Below, piece after piece: positions 22,274-31,179 of a DNA stretch of 64,000 bases. Each line of letters opens with the position of its first letter. The stretch's first letter is position 1. Position numbers and translations under genes: made by a program. Origin of the DNA: Tsukamurella tyrosinosolvens. Its GTDB lineage: Bacteria; Actinomycetota; Actinomycetes; Mycobacteriales; Mycobacteriaceae. The notes under the pieces are model-generated. The model did no database searches, was not told the origin of the DNA, and was given only the letters and a program-made list of their open reading frames with translations. The stretch lies in assembly GCF_900104775.1 (NCBI RefSeq), contig NZ_FNSA01000003.1, positions 3,720,001-3,784,000 on the forward strand, in the 5' to 3' direction.

Positions 22274-23287
22274 CTAGGCCACCGATGCCTCCGCCAAGAC
22301 CGACCGAATCTCCTTGCAGGCGTCGAGAATCGGTCGAATCCCGGGCGAACCGGGCGAACCGCACACGGGGGTGACGGTCGCGCGGGCCAGATCGCGGCGC
22401 GGCAGGCCGACCTCGTCGTAGAGCCGGAGCGCGGGGGCCGCGAGGTCCTGCGGCGCGGCGCGGCGCGGCGCGGCGACCGCGGGCGCGAGGCCCAGTCCCA
22501 CGACGGTGCGCGACTCGGCGAGCTCACCGAAGCCCTCGTAGTCGGCCGCGGTCAGCCGGGTCGCGTCGAGCAGCGCACCGTCGACGGGGACGCGGCGCAC
22601 CACGTCCCAGTCGATGGGCCCGCACAGGTGAACGAGGACCGGGGCACCCGCGTCGTGGAGGGCGTCGACCACGGAGGCGAGCAACTCGGCGGCCTCCGGC
22701 GCCGGGACGGCGCGCACGGGGTCGAGCTTGGTGAGCGCGGGGACGGTGCCGTGCACGACCGACCACAGGGACGGCTCGTCGAGCTGCACCACGACGTCGG
22801 CGCCGAGCCGTCGCCGCAGGTCGGCGACGTGCCGGACCAGGCCCTCCGTGAGCGACGCGGCGACGTCGCGCATCGCTCCGCGGTCGCGGGCGACGCGGTG
22901 GCCGTTCGGCAGCTCCAGGCCGGCGGCGAGGGTCAGCGGGCCCGCGATCTGTATCTTGACCAGGCCCCCGCCCCGGCGGCGGGCGACCTCGTACGCCTCC
23001 TCGAACGCGTCCAGGTCCCGCTCCAGGTGGTCACCGGCGAGCCGCGCGACCCGGCCGCCGGGGACGCCGATGCGGTAACCCGTGGTGGAGACGTCGAACC
23101 CGATGTCGACGAGCAGGCCGGCGGCGCGGCCGATCATGTCGGCGCCGATCCCCCGGTTCGGGAGCTCGGGCAGGAAGGGCACCTCGAGCTCGCCCACGAC
23201 GGTGGCCGCCGCCTCACGCGGGTCCGTGCCGGGGACGGAACCGATCCCCGTCACGCCGCCGACCAGCGGTGCGAGGGATTCAGACAT
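22274..23287 (-). CDS. MetE-like cobalamin-independent methionine synthase-family protein (Rv3015c-like)
   Basis: 337 residues, far shorter than full MetE (about 750) and equivalent to its C-terminal barrel. It retains candidate zinc ligands in [11 protein letters not shown] (H and C) and [11 protein letters not shown] (C). The N-terminus [22 protein letters not shown] is typical of these actinobacterial proteins. The N-terminal MetE half that binds folate is missing, so methionine synthesis from methyl-tetrahydrofolate is doubtful; another methyl donor is possible. The start overlaps the mnmA stop by eight bases. Confidence 0.8.
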   Translation of the reverse strand: MSESLAPLVGGVTGIGSVPGTDPREAAATVVGELEVPFLPELPNRGIGADMIGRAAGLLVDIGFDVSTTGYRIGVPGGRVARLAGDHLERDLDAFEEAYEVARRRGGGLVKIQIAGPLTLAAGLELPNGHRVARDRGAMRDVAASLTEGLVRHVADLRRRLGADVVVQLDEPSLWSVVHGTVPALTKLDPVRAVPAPEAAELLASVVDALHDAGAPVLVHLCGPIDWDVVRRVPVDGALLDATRLTAADYEGFGELAESRTVVGLGLAPAVAAPRRAAPQDLAAPALRLYDEVGLPRRDLARATVTPVCGSPGSPGIRPILDACKEIRSVLAEASVA

Positions 23288-24377
23288 GTGCGGGGTCGTG
23301 CGCGGTCGAGCGGATCGTGCCCGAGCCCAGCACCAGGTCGCCGCGCTCGGCGTCGGGGGCGTACAGCACCGCGGCCTGGCCCGGCGCCACGCCGCGCAGC
23401 GGCGTCGCGAGGTCCAGCACCAGGCGGTCGCCGTCGGCGTGGACGGTGACGGGCGCGAGGCCGCCGTGCGCGCGGACCTGCACCATCGCCTCGACGGGGC
23501 CGGACGGCGCGCTCCCGGAGGTCCAGACGGCACCGTCGGCGACGATCCGCGTGACGTCGAGGCGCTCGCCGCGCCCGACGGTCACCTCGCCGGTGGCGGC
23601 GTCGATCGCGGTGACGTAGCGGGGCTCGCCGTCGCGGGCCGGGCCGGGCAGGCCGAGGCCCTTGCGCTGGCCGATGGTGAACTCGTGCACGCCGGCGTGC
23701 TCGCCGAGCCGCTCGCCGGTCTCCCCGTCGACGACGGCGCCGGGGCGCACGCCGATGCGGGCGCCGAGGAAGGCCTGGGTGTCGCCGGACGGGATGAAGC
23801 AGATGTCGTGGCTGTCGGGCTTCTCGGCGAGCGCGAGGCCGCGGCGCGCGGCCTCCTCGCGGATCAGCGGCTTCGGGGTGTCGCCGACGGGGAACAGCGC
23901 GCGGGAGAGCTGCTCGGCGGTGAGGACGGCCAGCACGTACGACTGGTCCTTGTCGGCGTCGACGGCGCGGCGCAGCTCGCCGCCCTCGAGGCGCGCGTAG
24001 TGGCCGGTGGCGACGGCGTCGAAGCCCAGCGCGTAGGCCCGCTCGGCGAGCGCCGAGAACTTGATCTTCTCGTTGCAGCGCAGGCAGGGGTTCGGGGTCT
24101 CCCCCGCGGCGTAGGCGGCGACGAAGTCGTCGATCACGTCCTCGCGGAAGCGGTCGGCGAAGTCCCAGACGTAGAACGGGATGCCCAGCACGTCCGCGGC
24201 GCGGCGGGCATCGCCGGCGTCCTCCTTGGAACAGCAGCCGCGCGAGCCCGTGCGGAGGGTCCCCGGAGCCTCGGACAGGGCGAGGTGCACGCCGACCACG
24301 TCGTGCCCGGCCTCGACGGCCCGCGCCGCGGCGACGGCGGAGTCCACGCCGCCACTCATCGCGGCCAGCACGCGCAT
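23280..24377 (-). CDS. mnmA: tRNA-specific 2-thiouridylase
   Basis: 365 residues. It inserts sulphur at C2 of the wobble uridine (U34) of Glu, Gln and Lys tRNAs. The N-terminal PP-loop reads [13 protein letters not shown]. The two catalytic cysteines lie in [14 protein letters not shown] and [21 protein letters not shown] marks the central domain, and a C-terminal beta barrel follows. The start overlaps the stop of the cysteine desulfurase gene by one base (TGATG), pairing sulphur donor and user in one operon, as in mycobacteria (Rv3025c-Rv3024c). Confidence 0.97.
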   Translation of the reverse strand: MRVLAAMSGGVDSAVAAARAVEAGHDVVGVHLALSEAPGTLRTGSRGCCSKEDAGDARRAADVLGIPFYVWDFADRFREDVIDDFVAAYAAGETPNPCLRCNEKIKFSALAERAYALGFDAVATGHYARLEGGELRRAVDADKDQSYVLAVLTAEQLSRALFPVGDTPKPLIREEAARRGLALAEKPDSHDICFIPSGDTQAFLGARIGVRPGAVVDGETGERLGEHAGVHEFTIGQRKGLGLPGPARDGEPRYVTAIDAATGEVTVGRGERLDVTRIVADGAVWTSGSAPSGPVEAMVQVRAHGGLAPVTVHADGDRLVLDLATPLRGVAPGQAAVLYAPDAERGDLVLGSGTIRSTAHDPAHV

Positions 24378-25582
24378 CAGCGGACCCCCGTGAAGCTCAG
24401 CCCGGCGGCGCGGGCGCGGTCGACGACCTGGCCCAGCGCGTCGAGCACCGCGTCGACGTCGGCCTCCGTGTTCTCGGGGCCGAAGGAGAAGCGCAGCGAG
24501 CCGCGCGCCACACCGGGGTCGGCGCCCATGGCCTCGAGGACGTGGCTGACGCGCGCGACGCCCGCGCTGCAGGCGGACCCGGTGGCGCACTCGATGCCGC
24601 GGGCGTCGAGCAGCATGAGCAGCGAATCGCCCTCGCAGCCGGCGAAGGAGACGTGGGCGATGCCCGGCAGCGCCGGGATGTCGTGCGCGGCACCGCCGTT
24701 GATCACGGCGCCCTCGAAACCACGGACGCCCGCGATGAGGCGGTCGCGCAGCGCGGCGCGGCGGCGCGCCTCCTCGTCCATGCGGCCGATCGCCACCGTC
24801 AGCGCGGCGGCCATGCCCGCGGCGCCGGCGACGTTGGGCGTGCCGGAGCGCAGGTCGCGCTCGTGGCCGCCGCCGTGCGCCAGCGGCACGAGGGCGACGC
24901 TGCGGCCGATGAGCATGGTGCCGACGCCCTGGGGCCCGCCGAACTTGTGCGCGGCGTTGGTGAGCACGGCGAGGCCGCTCGCGTCGAAGTCGATGGGTAC
25001 GTGGCCCGTGGCCTGGGTGGCGTCGGAGTGCATCGGCACGCCGTGGCGCGCGCACTCGGCGGCCAGCTCGGCGATCGGTTGCAGGGTGCCGACCTCGTTG
25101 TTGGCCCACATGACGCTGACCAGTGCGACGGTGCCGGCCGCCTCGTCGAGCGCGGTGCGCAGGTCGGCCGGGTCGACGAGGCCGCGGTGGTCGACGGGCA
25201 GCAGCCGCACGACGGCGCCCTCGTGCTCGCCGAGCCACTCGATCGCGTCGAGCACGGCGTGGTGCTCGACCGCGGAGGCGATCACGGTGACCGCGGCGGG
25301 GTTCTCGGCGCGGCGGGCCCAGTACAGGCCCTTCACGGCGAGGTTCACGGCCTCGGTGCCACCGCCGGTGAAGACCACCTCGGAGGGGCGGGCGCCCAGC
25401 TCCCGCGCGATCGACTCGCGCGATTCCTCGAGGATGCGGCGGGCGCGCCGGCCGGAACCGTGCTGCGAGGAGGCGTTGCCCGGTCGCGCGGACGCCTGCG
25501 CCATCGCCGCCATCGCCTCGGGCACCATCGGGGTGTCCGCGGCGTGGTCGAGGTACACGGGGTTCTCGCGGTCGGGAGTCAT
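24377..25582 (-). CDS. iscS: Cysteine desulfurase (IscS/NifS-like)
   Basis: 401 residues. A class-V PLP enzyme that takes sulphur from cysteine for tRNA thiolation and possibly Fe-S clusters. Marks: [11 protein letters not shown] at the start; the [12 protein letters not shown] cofactor loop; [19 protein letters not shown]; the PLP lysine in [13 protein letters not shown]; and the persulphide-carrying cysteine in [10 protein letters not shown]. Four genes (this, mnmA, the MetE-like gene and, upstream, PlsC) run on the minus strand. The symbol follows the mycobacterial name; a dedicated MnmA donor role is equally likely. Confidence 0.95.
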   Translation of the reverse strand: MTPDRENPVYLDHAADTPMVPEAMAAMAQASARPGNASSQHGSGRRARRILEESRESIARELGARPSEVVFTGGGTEAVNLAVKGLYWARRAENPAAVTVIASAVEHHAVLDAIEWLGEHEGAVVRLLPVDHRGLVDPADLRTALDEAAGTVALVSVMWANNEVGTLQPIAELAAECARHGVPMHSDATQATGHVPIDFDASGLAVLTNAAHKFGGPQGVGTMLIGRSVALVPLAHGGGHERDLRSGTPNVAGAAGMAAALTVAIGRMDEEARRRAALRDRLIAGVRGFEGAVINGGAAHDIPALPGIAHVSFAGCEGDSLLMLLDARGIECATGSACSAGVARVSHVLEAMGADPGVARGSLRFSFGPENTEADVDAVLDALGQVVDRARAAGLSFTGVR

Positions 25583-25648
25583 CGCGCTACAACGATACGC
25601 CGGGTCACGAGCCTCTCCCTCCAGGGTGACCCCGCCCCTCCGCGGCGC

Positions 25649-26521
25649 TCAGGCCGCGAGCGGCAGCGCCGGGGCGGCCTCGAGGAACTCCGCGTCGGCG
25701 AACACCGCGGCCTCGGCTCGCGCGGCCAGCGCTCCGCGGCCGGCGCCGACCCACTGACCGGCGTCGATGACCTCGGTGGCGTGGACGCGCACCGCGACGC
25801 CGCGGGCGGCGATGACCCGGGACAGCGTGCTGAACTCGGTGTCGGACCCGACGTAGGCGGCGACGGCGCTCTGCCGCGCGCCCCGCGCCGGGCCCGGCAG
25901 CCGCATCGAGTAGCGCAGCGAGACCGGCACGACATCGGCGCGGGCGTCGATCGCGGACTGGAAGAAGGCGGGCCGGAATTCGCCGCGGTGGGCCCCGCAG
26001 TAGGTCGTGCCCTCGGGGAAGAGCGCGACGGTTCCGCCCCGTCGGAGCAGGTCCGCGACGTGATCGACGGTGGCCGGGAGCTCCCGCAGGCGCTCGCGGC
26101 GCAGCGGGATCGCGCCGAAGGCGCGCATCAGCGCCGCGATCGGGCGGACGTCGAAGATGTCGGCCTTGGCGACGAACGCGGCGGGCGCGATCGAGGCGAT
26201 GGCGACGATGTCCAGCAGCGACTGGTGGTTCGCCACCACGAGGGAGCGCAGCGGCACGTTGCCCACCGGCTCGACGCGCATGCCGAGCGCGAACAACATC
26301 GCCCGCGCGCCGCCGCGGATGACGACGCGGCGGGCCGTGGCGCCGCAGGGGTACGCGAGGGCCAGTGCGAGCAGGCCGGCCACCATCACCGTGAAGAGCG
26401 CGGCCCAGCGCACGGCCCGCAGCCAGGCAGCGGTCTCCTGCGGCTCGTCGGCGGAGCAGGCCCCGTCGCACGGGGAGACCTGCTGCCAGGGGTGCCGGGC
26501 CAGTTCCGCGACGGGGATCAT
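25649..26521 (-). CDS. PlsC-family acyltransferase (Rv3026c-like)
   Basis: 290 residues from the ATG at 26521. One membrane helix at about residues 35-58 (AVRWAALFTVMVAGLLALALAY) precedes the acyltransferase domain, with the HX4D motif in VVANHQSLLDIVAIAS and a second block GGTVALFPEGTTYCG. This is the glycerol-3-phosphate/lysophosphatidate acyltransferase fold, acting on lipids at the inner membrane leaflet. It starts two bases after the GNAT gene stop, so the two form an operon as in Rv3027c-Rv3026c. The exact acyl acceptor is unknown. Confidence 0.9.
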   Translation of the reverse strand: MIPVAELARHPWQQVSPCDGACSADEPQETAAWLRAVRWAALFTVMVAGLLALALAYPCGATARRVVIRGGARAMLFALGMRVEPVGNVPLRSLVVANHQSLLDIVAIASIAPAAFVAKADIFDVRPIAALMRAFGAIPLRRERLRELPATVDHVADLLRRGGTVALFPEGTTYCGAHRGEFRPAFFQSAIDARADVVPVSLRYSMRLPGPARGARQSAVAAYVGSDTEFSTLSRVIAARGVAVRVHATEVIDAGQWVGAGRGALAARAEAAVFADAEFLEAAPALPLAA

Positions 26522-26523
26522 GG

Positions 26524-27324
26524 CTAGAGGCTTCCCGCCGCCTGCTGCAGCCGTTCGAGGTAGCGCACGTTGAACCGGGTGCGGTCGATGATCATCGGGA
26601 AGTCGGCGACGTCGAAGACCGGGTCGTAGCTGGGCGCGCCGAGGATCTCCGCGTTCATCCGCAGGTAGCCGGTCACGAGCGGCGGGAAGGTGCGGCGGGA
26701 TGCGGGCTCCGCAGTGATCTCCTCGACCGCGGTGCGCGGGGTCACCACCCACTGGGCGCGGTGCTTGGCGTCGACCAGCTCGCGGACGGCGCGGACCGTC
26801 GCGCCGCGGCCGTAGCCCTCGTACTGCATCGGGACGCTGACGGCTCCCATCGCGTACCGGATGCCGCGCAGGTCGCTGTAGGCGAGCAGGCCGGCCCACA
26901 TGAGGCACAGGACGCCGCCGGTGCGGTGGTCGGCGCGCACGCAGGCCCGCCCCATCTCCAACGTCTCGGGGCGGATGTGGTCGAGGGCGCCGAGCTCGAA
27001 CTCGGTGGCCAGGTACAGGCCGCCGGCGGCGATCGCGCCGGGCGGCGGGAGGATCCGGTAGCAGCCGACGATCGCGTCGCTGGGCTTGTGCCGGATCACG
27101 AGATGGTCGCAGAACTCGTCGAACCGGTCGGCGTCGCGGCCGTCGACGACCCCCGCCATCGAGGCCTCGAAGCCCGGCTCCGAACCGAAGACCTCGTAGC
27201 GCAGCCGCTGCACCGTGTCGACGTCGTCGGCACGGGTGGTGAGCACCACTTCGTACTCGGCTCCGTGGATCAGGGTCTCGCGTGCGGGGGTCCGGCCGGT
27301 GAGCAGTGTTCCCGGTGTACTCAT
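26524..27324 (-). CDS. GNAT-type acyltransferase, OlsB-like (Rv3027c-like)
   Basis: 266 residues. YEVVLTTRADDVDTVQRLRYEVFGSEPGF at the start, and the central FCDHLVIRHKPSDAIVGCYRILPP and ETLEMGRACVRADHRTGGVLCLMWAGLLAY, match the ornithine-lipid OlsB/PF13444 branch of GNATs. Some of these use acyl-ACP to acylate amino acids. It lies directly upstream of the PlsC gene, the usual OlsB-OlsA layout, so a role in an amino-acid lipid or lysophospholipid pathway is plausible but not proven. Confidence 0.85.
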   Translation of the reverse strand: MSTPGTLLTGRTPARETLIHGAEYEVVLTTRADDVDTVQRLRYEVFGSEPGFEASMAGVVDGRDADRFDEFCDHLVIRHKPSDAIVGCYRILPPPGAIAAGGLYLATEFELGALDHIRPETLEMGRACVRADHRTGGVLCLMWAGLLAYSDLRGIRYAMGAVSVPMQYEGYGRGATVRAVRELVDAKHRAQWVVTPRTAVEEITAEPASRRTFPPLVTGYLRMNAEILGAPSYDPVFDVADFPMIIDRTRFNVRYLERLQQAAGSL

Positions 27325-27439
27325 GACCTCACAGTGGGCCGGTCAGGCGACCTGCCGGTGAACCGCGACCGCGCGGGTCGGTGAATCCTGTGAGAACGCG
27401 GGTGAATAGCGGGCTACGCGCCGGTGCCGCGCGCCGCCG

Positions 27440-28258
27440 TCAGAGCGTCGGGCGCGGGATGTTCGGCGGCATGGACGCGACGTATTCGGCGGCCTCCGCG
27501 AACTGCAGGGAGTCGATCGCGCCGCCGAGCGGCAGCTCGGGCTCGACCGGCGCGATCGTGCGCTCGGCCGCGAGCAACGCGCCGACGGTGCCGTACTCGG
27601 CCACCGCGCGCAGCTGGGACCAGGTGGGCGGCAGGAGGAAGCAGTGCCCCGCGGACCAGTCGTCCAGGGCCTGCGCGGCGGTCCGCCAGCCGGCCTCCTC
27701 GACCTCGCTGGTGCGGTCGTCGGCGCGCTGGCCGTCGGGCAGGGCCGCGAGGAAGAAGCGGGTGTCGTAGCGGCGCTTCTCGTTCTTGGGCGTGATCCAG
27801 TGCGCGAAGGGCCTGAGCAGGTCGGCGCGGAGTACGAGGCCCTCGTCGCGGAGGAACTGCGCCAGGGAGATCTCCTTGGCCTCGAGCCGCGCACGGGCGG
27901 GCGCGAGGGCCGCGACGTCGGGGGCGCCGCCGTCGGCCGCGGAGACGAGCAGGACGCCGCACTCCTCGAAGGTCTCGCGCACGGCGGCGCAGACCAGCTG
28001 GCGGGCGTCGCGCTCGCCGGCGCCGAAGCGCTCGGCCCACCACCGCGCGGCCGGCCCCTGCCAGGCGAGATCGGCCTCGCCGTCGCGGGGATCCACTCCC
28101 CCGCCGGGGAAGACGGTCATCCCGCCGGCGAAGGCCATCTGCTGGACGCGGCGCTGCAGGAAGACCTCGATCCCGTCCTCGCCGTCGCGCACCAGGACGA
28201 CGGTGGCCGCATCCTTGGGCTGGGGCGGCGCCGTGGGAGATTCGATGTTCGAAGACAT
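27440..28258 (-). CDS. NUDIX hydrolase, large form
   Basis: 272 residues. The NUDIX box is split by an insert: TVFPGGGVDPRDGE, then about 35 residues later AAVRETFEECGVLL (the REXXEE core). Such enzymes cleave nucleoside diphosphates linked to another group; the substrate is unknown. TACGGT lies six bases before the ATG (leaderless candidate). The sequence resembles the NUDIX protein at 60635 (ATVVLVRDGEDGIEVFLQRR against ATVLLLRTAPSGLEVFVQTR), so they are paralogues. Confidence 0.85.
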   Translation of the reverse strand: MSSNIESPTAPPQPKDAATVVLVRDGEDGIEVFLQRRVQQMAFAGGMTVFPGGGVDPRDGEADLAWQGPAARWWAERFGAGERDARQLVCAAVRETFEECGVLLVSAADGGAPDVAALAPARARLEAKEISLAQFLRDEGLVLRADLLRPFAHWITPKNEKRRYDTRFFLAALPDGQRADDRTSEVEEAGWRTAAQALDDWSAGHCFLLPPTWSQLRAVAEYGTVGALLAAERTIAPVEPELPLGGAIDSLQFAEAAEYVASMPPNIPRPTL

Positions 28259-28312
28259 TCGCTCACCGTATCCGACCCGCGCGCGTCGATGTCCGGTTCG
28301 GTGCCGCCGCCC

Positions 28313-28678
28313 TCAGCCGAGGCCGAGCGCCCTGGTCAGGGCGCCGGCACCGTCCTCGACGGCGCCCGTCAGGTCGGCGAGTTCGCGCTCCGTTCCGGGA
28401 TCCGACGGGGCCGCGCCCGCGGCGGCCGCGAGCCGTCGGAGAGCGCGCCGGAAGGGGAGGTCGAACCCGCCGCCGTACGCGTCGGGCGGGCCGGGCGCAC
28501 CGTCGGGTCCGGCTGCCGCGCCGAGTGCCCCGGCGAGCGCCGACGCCCGCGCGGCCAACTCCCCGGTCAGGCCCCCGACGGTGCGCTCCCCGACGGGCGC
28601 CGCGAGATCGGCCTCCGCGGCCTCCGAGAGGACGGCCGCGTACTCCCGCACGGCCCGCTCCAGATCCGACGTGTCCAT
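28313..28678 (-). CDS. Ala-rich small protein of unknown function
   Basis: 121 residues. The protein is helical and alanine-rich: DTSDLERAVREYAAVLSEAAEADLAAPVGERTVGGLTGELAARA, then further helices. This layout is reminiscent of the N-terminal part of DinB/mycothiol-dependent isomerase proteins, without a metal motif. It is divergent from the MarR gene, with a repeat-rich intergenic region between them, so it may belong to the MarR regulon. The family is not recognised. Confidence 0.6.
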   Translation of the reverse strand: MDTSDLERAVREYAAVLSEAAEADLAAPVGERTVGGLTGELAARASALAGALGAAAGPDGAPGPPDAYGGGFDLPFRRALRRLAAAAGAAPSDPGTERELADLTGAVEDGAGALTRALGLG

Positions 28679-28716
28679 GGCGCCCCCAGTAGGTTCGAAT
28701 GATCGACGGTGCAGCT

Positions 28717-28758
28717 CTACCGTGCACCACGGTAGACGATTTTCATGCACCACGGTAG
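28717..28758. promoter_or_regulatory. Candidate MarR operator repeats
   Basis: CTACCGTG-CAC-CACGGTAG (28717-28735) is a perfect inverted repeat. Its right half, TGCACCACGGTAG, is repeated directly at 28746-28758, a 23-base step. They lie 17-58 bases before the MarR ATG and within the promoter of the divergent gene. Confidence 0.65.
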
Positions 28759-28774
28759 AGGACCTGGAGGAGCC

Positions 28775-29203
28775 ATGGCCACCGAGGAACCCGCGCCCGA
28801 GCCGGACCTCGCGGAAGCGGTCGGCGTCCTGGGGCGTCGCCTGATGTCGCTCGAGGAGCCGATCCTCCGCGAGGCCGGCGTCTCGATGTGGGAGTACGCC
28901 ATCCTGACCACGCTGCTGCGGGGCGGCGCGGTCTCCCAGGTCGAGCTGTCCCGGCGGACGGGCCGCGACACCACTCGACTCGGGAAACACCTGGGCGAGT
29001 TGGAGTCCCGCGGCCTCGTCGCGCGGGAGCAAGCCGAGGACGCCCGGCGCCGCACCGTCGCCGCGACCACTGCGGGCGCGACCGCTCAGCTGCACGCGCA
29101 GCGGCGGATCCGCGCCGCCGAGGACGAACTCCTCGCCGCGCGACTGTCCGCCCAGGAGGCGGCGACGCTGCGCCGCCTGCTCGCCCGGCTCCTGCCGGAG
29201 TAG
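28775..29203 (+). CDS. MarR-family transcriptional regulator
   Basis: 142 residues from the ATG at 28775, chosen for its GGAGGAG ribosome site; an earlier ATG at 28745 lies inside the operator repeats. MWEYAILTTLLRGGAVSQVELSRRTGRDTTRLGKHLGELESRGLVAREQAEDARRRTVAATTAG is a typical MarR winged HTH with its DxRxxxVxxT wing. It is divergent from the Ala-rich gene and convergent with a TetR gene. Autoregulation through the repeats at 28717 is likely; the ligand is unknown. Confidence 0.88.
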   Translation: MATEEPAPEPDLAEAVGVLGRRLMSLEEPILREAGVSMWEYAILTTLLRGGAVSQVELSRRTGRDTTRLGKHLGELESRGLVAREQAEDARRRTVAATTAGATAQLHAQRRIRAAEDELLAARLSAQEAATLRRLLARLLPE

Positions 29204-29215
29204 CCCCGACAGCTC

Positions 29216-29800
29216 CTACTGCGGCGGCGCGAAGGTACGCAGGCGCCGGATCAGGCCGGTGAGCCGCTCGACGGTGGCGTTCTCGGGATCCGTCAGATGC
29301 AGACACAGCAGCTCGCGCGCGGTCGCGTGCACCACCCGCGCGAGGTACTCCGGATCCTCGATCCCGGGAAAGGTGCTGCGCAGGCTCAGCTCCATGAACG
29401 CGACCACGGCGTCCCGCGATTCGGCGAGGCGCTCGTGCAGGGCGGGCGGCGCGCCCTCGGGCGGCAGGAGGAAGAGGCGCCACCCCGCCGGGTTCTCGTC
29501 GATGGCGCGCACCGCCCCCTCGAAGGCCGAGACGAAGGGATCGTTGTCGGACTCCGGCGCGACCTCCGCGACGGCGTCGAGGTACTGCGACCCGATCCGG
29601 TCGGCCTCGCGGTCGATGAGCGCGACGAGCAACCCCGCGACATCGCCGAACTGCTGATAGAGCACCGTCCGCGTGACGCCCGCGTCGTCGGCGATGCGCC
29701 GCGGCGTGGCCGCGTGGAACCCCTCGGCGGCGACGATGTCGTGCGCCACGTCGAGGATCTGCTCGCGCCGCTCCGTGGCGGTCATCCGGGTTCTCGTCAT
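29216..29800 (-). CDS. TetR-family regulator next to an MpaB-type oxygenase
   Basis: 194 residues from the ATG at 29800 (AAGGG just upstream, TAAGTT 13 bases before); starts at 29830 and 29785 are possible. REQILDVAHDIVAAEGFHAATPRRIADDAGVTRTVLYQQFGDVAGLLVALID is a clear TetR HTH. Divergent from the DUF2236 oxygenase gene, with a 68-base gap carrying repeated ACTTAC motifs, so it probably controls that gene and itself. Ligand unknown. Confidence 0.87.
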   Translation of the reverse strand: MTRTRMTATERREQILDVAHDIVAAEGFHAATPRRIADDAGVTRTVLYQQFGDVAGLLVALIDREADRIGSQYLDAVAEVAPESDNDPFVSAFEGAVRAIDENPAGWRLFLLPPEGAPPALHERLAESRDAVVAFMELSLRSTFPGIEDPEYLARVVHATARELLCLHLTDPENATVERLTGLIRRLRTFAPPQ

Positions 29801-29812
29801 CCCTTGACAGGC

Positions 29813-29855
29813 TAACTTACACCCTGTCATCGTGATACTTACGCGATGAAAGTTA
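29813..29855. promoter_or_regulatory. Repeat-rich divergent TetR/oxygenase promoter
   Basis: ACTTAC occurs at 29815-29820 and 29837-29842, 22 bases apart. TAACTT (29813) faces AAGTTA (29850-29855), and CATCG (29828) faces CGATG (29844). The pattern suggests a TetR operator, but the exact boundaries are unclear. Confidence 0.4.
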
Positions 29856-29868
29856 AGGAGCGTTCACG

Positions 29869-31179
29869 ATGCGGCACTACCCCGGACTCGCCGAGCGGGT
29901 GCGCTCCCAGGCGGCCCTGCAACCGGATCTGTACGGCGACGTCGACTTCGAGACCCCGCCCCATCGGCACACCGCCGACCCCGACGTCCCGTCCGCGCTG
30001 CACCCCCGGATGGGCCGCCGCGCCGCGACGCTCGACGACGAGCGGACCGTCGAGCTGATCGCCACCACCACGCTCCTCGGTGACGTCGTCGCCGACCCCT
30101 ACGCCTCGCTCGAACCCCGCTTCGGCACGAAGACGCTGGTCGCGATGCTGCGCGAGGCCTGCCGAGAGGGGATCGACGCCGTGCCCGACGCCCCGGAGGA
30201 ACTGCGCGCCTTCCTCGCCGCGATGGAGGACACACCCGCCTGGGTCGACATGCGCCTGGTCGAGGAGGGTGCTCGCCTCGCGCGCGTCGGCTCCGCCCTG
30301 ACCTCGCCGTTCATCACCCGCGGCGTCTTCCTCGCCACCTTCCTCAACACCTACGCCGCCCTGCCGATGGCCCTGACCGGCGCGCTCTCGGGAAAACGCG
30401 CCGCGCGGCGGATCAACGAGACCGCGAACTTCTTCGCCGTGACCACCCTGCCCGGCGCGCTGCAGCGGCACCGCGAGGGCTTCGAGGCCGCCGCCATGGT
30501 GCGCCTGATGCACTCGATGGTGCGGTACCACGCGCTCACCCGGCCCGGCGCCTGGAACCGCGAGGTCTACGGCATCCCCATCCCCCAGGTCGACCAGATG
30601 CCCGCGGGCACCATCGGCAGCTACCTCCTGGCGATCCGGGCGGTGAAGGAGAAGCGCGACTTCGACGCCCACGAGCGCGCGATCGTCGAGTTCAACCGCT
30701 ACCGCTGCTTCCTGCTGGGACTCCCCGAGGAGCTGCTGCCCACCACGCCGAAGGACATCGTGCGGGTCTTCCTCGCCCGGGCGGCCCTGCTCCGCGACGA
30801 CTTCGACGACGAGACCTGCGGCGCGCTCGTCCGGTCGTCGATGGAGGCGTACCTGCGGCCGGACCGCGGCCCCGTCGACGAGGTCGCCAGCCTGGTCGAG
30901 AAGGCCTGGAGCAAGACCTCGTTCGCGATCGCCTTCTGCGACGGCAGGCCGTCGAAGGCCGCGCGGATGGGCGTGGACTTCACACCCGTGGACGTGGCGC
31001 TGGTAGCGCTCACCGCGCCGTTCATCGGGGGCCGCACGATCGCCGCGGAGATCGGCGTCCGGATCCCCCTCGTGCGCGACGGGGTCGACCGCTACCTGAC
31101 CAGGCTCATCCATCAGCGCCTCGCCACCTACGGCCACCCGGAATTCGTCTCCGACGGTGCCGATTACGCGAGGGCCTGA
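29869..31179 (+). CDS. MpaB/rubber-oxygenase-like (DUF2236) protein
   Basis: 436 residues. The core RLMHSMVRYHALTRPGAWNREVYGIPIPQVDQ near residue 215 matches the DUF2236 family of heme-binding oxygenases, which includes fungal MpaB and latex-clearing Lcp. The histidines and arginine in this segment are the likely heme environment. Other helices (FITRGVFLATFLNTYAALPMALTGAL) are long and hydrophobic but no signal peptide is visible. AAGGAG precedes the ATG. Controlled probably by the divergent TetR. The substrate may be a lipid or terpenoid; this is inference. Confidence 0.82.
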   Translation: MRHYPGLAERVRSQAALQPDLYGDVDFETPPHRHTADPDVPSALHPRMGRRAATLDDERTVELIATTTLLGDVVADPYASLEPRFGTKTLVAMLREACREGIDAVPDAPEELRAFLAAMEDTPAWVDMRLVEEGARLARVGSALTSPFITRGVFLATFLNTYAALPMALTGALSGKRAARRINETANFFAVTTLPGALQRHREGFEAAAMVRLMHSMVRYHALTRPGAWNREVYGIPIPQVDQMPAGTIGSYLLAIRAVKEKRDFDAHERAIVEFNRYRCFLLGLPEELLPTTPKDIVRVFLARAALLRDDFDDETCGALVRSSMEAYLRPDRGPVDEVASLVEKAWSKTSFAIAFCDGRPSKAARMGVDFTPVDVALVALTAPFIGGRTIAAEIGVRIPLVRDGVDRYLTRLIHQRLATYGHPEFVSDGADYARA

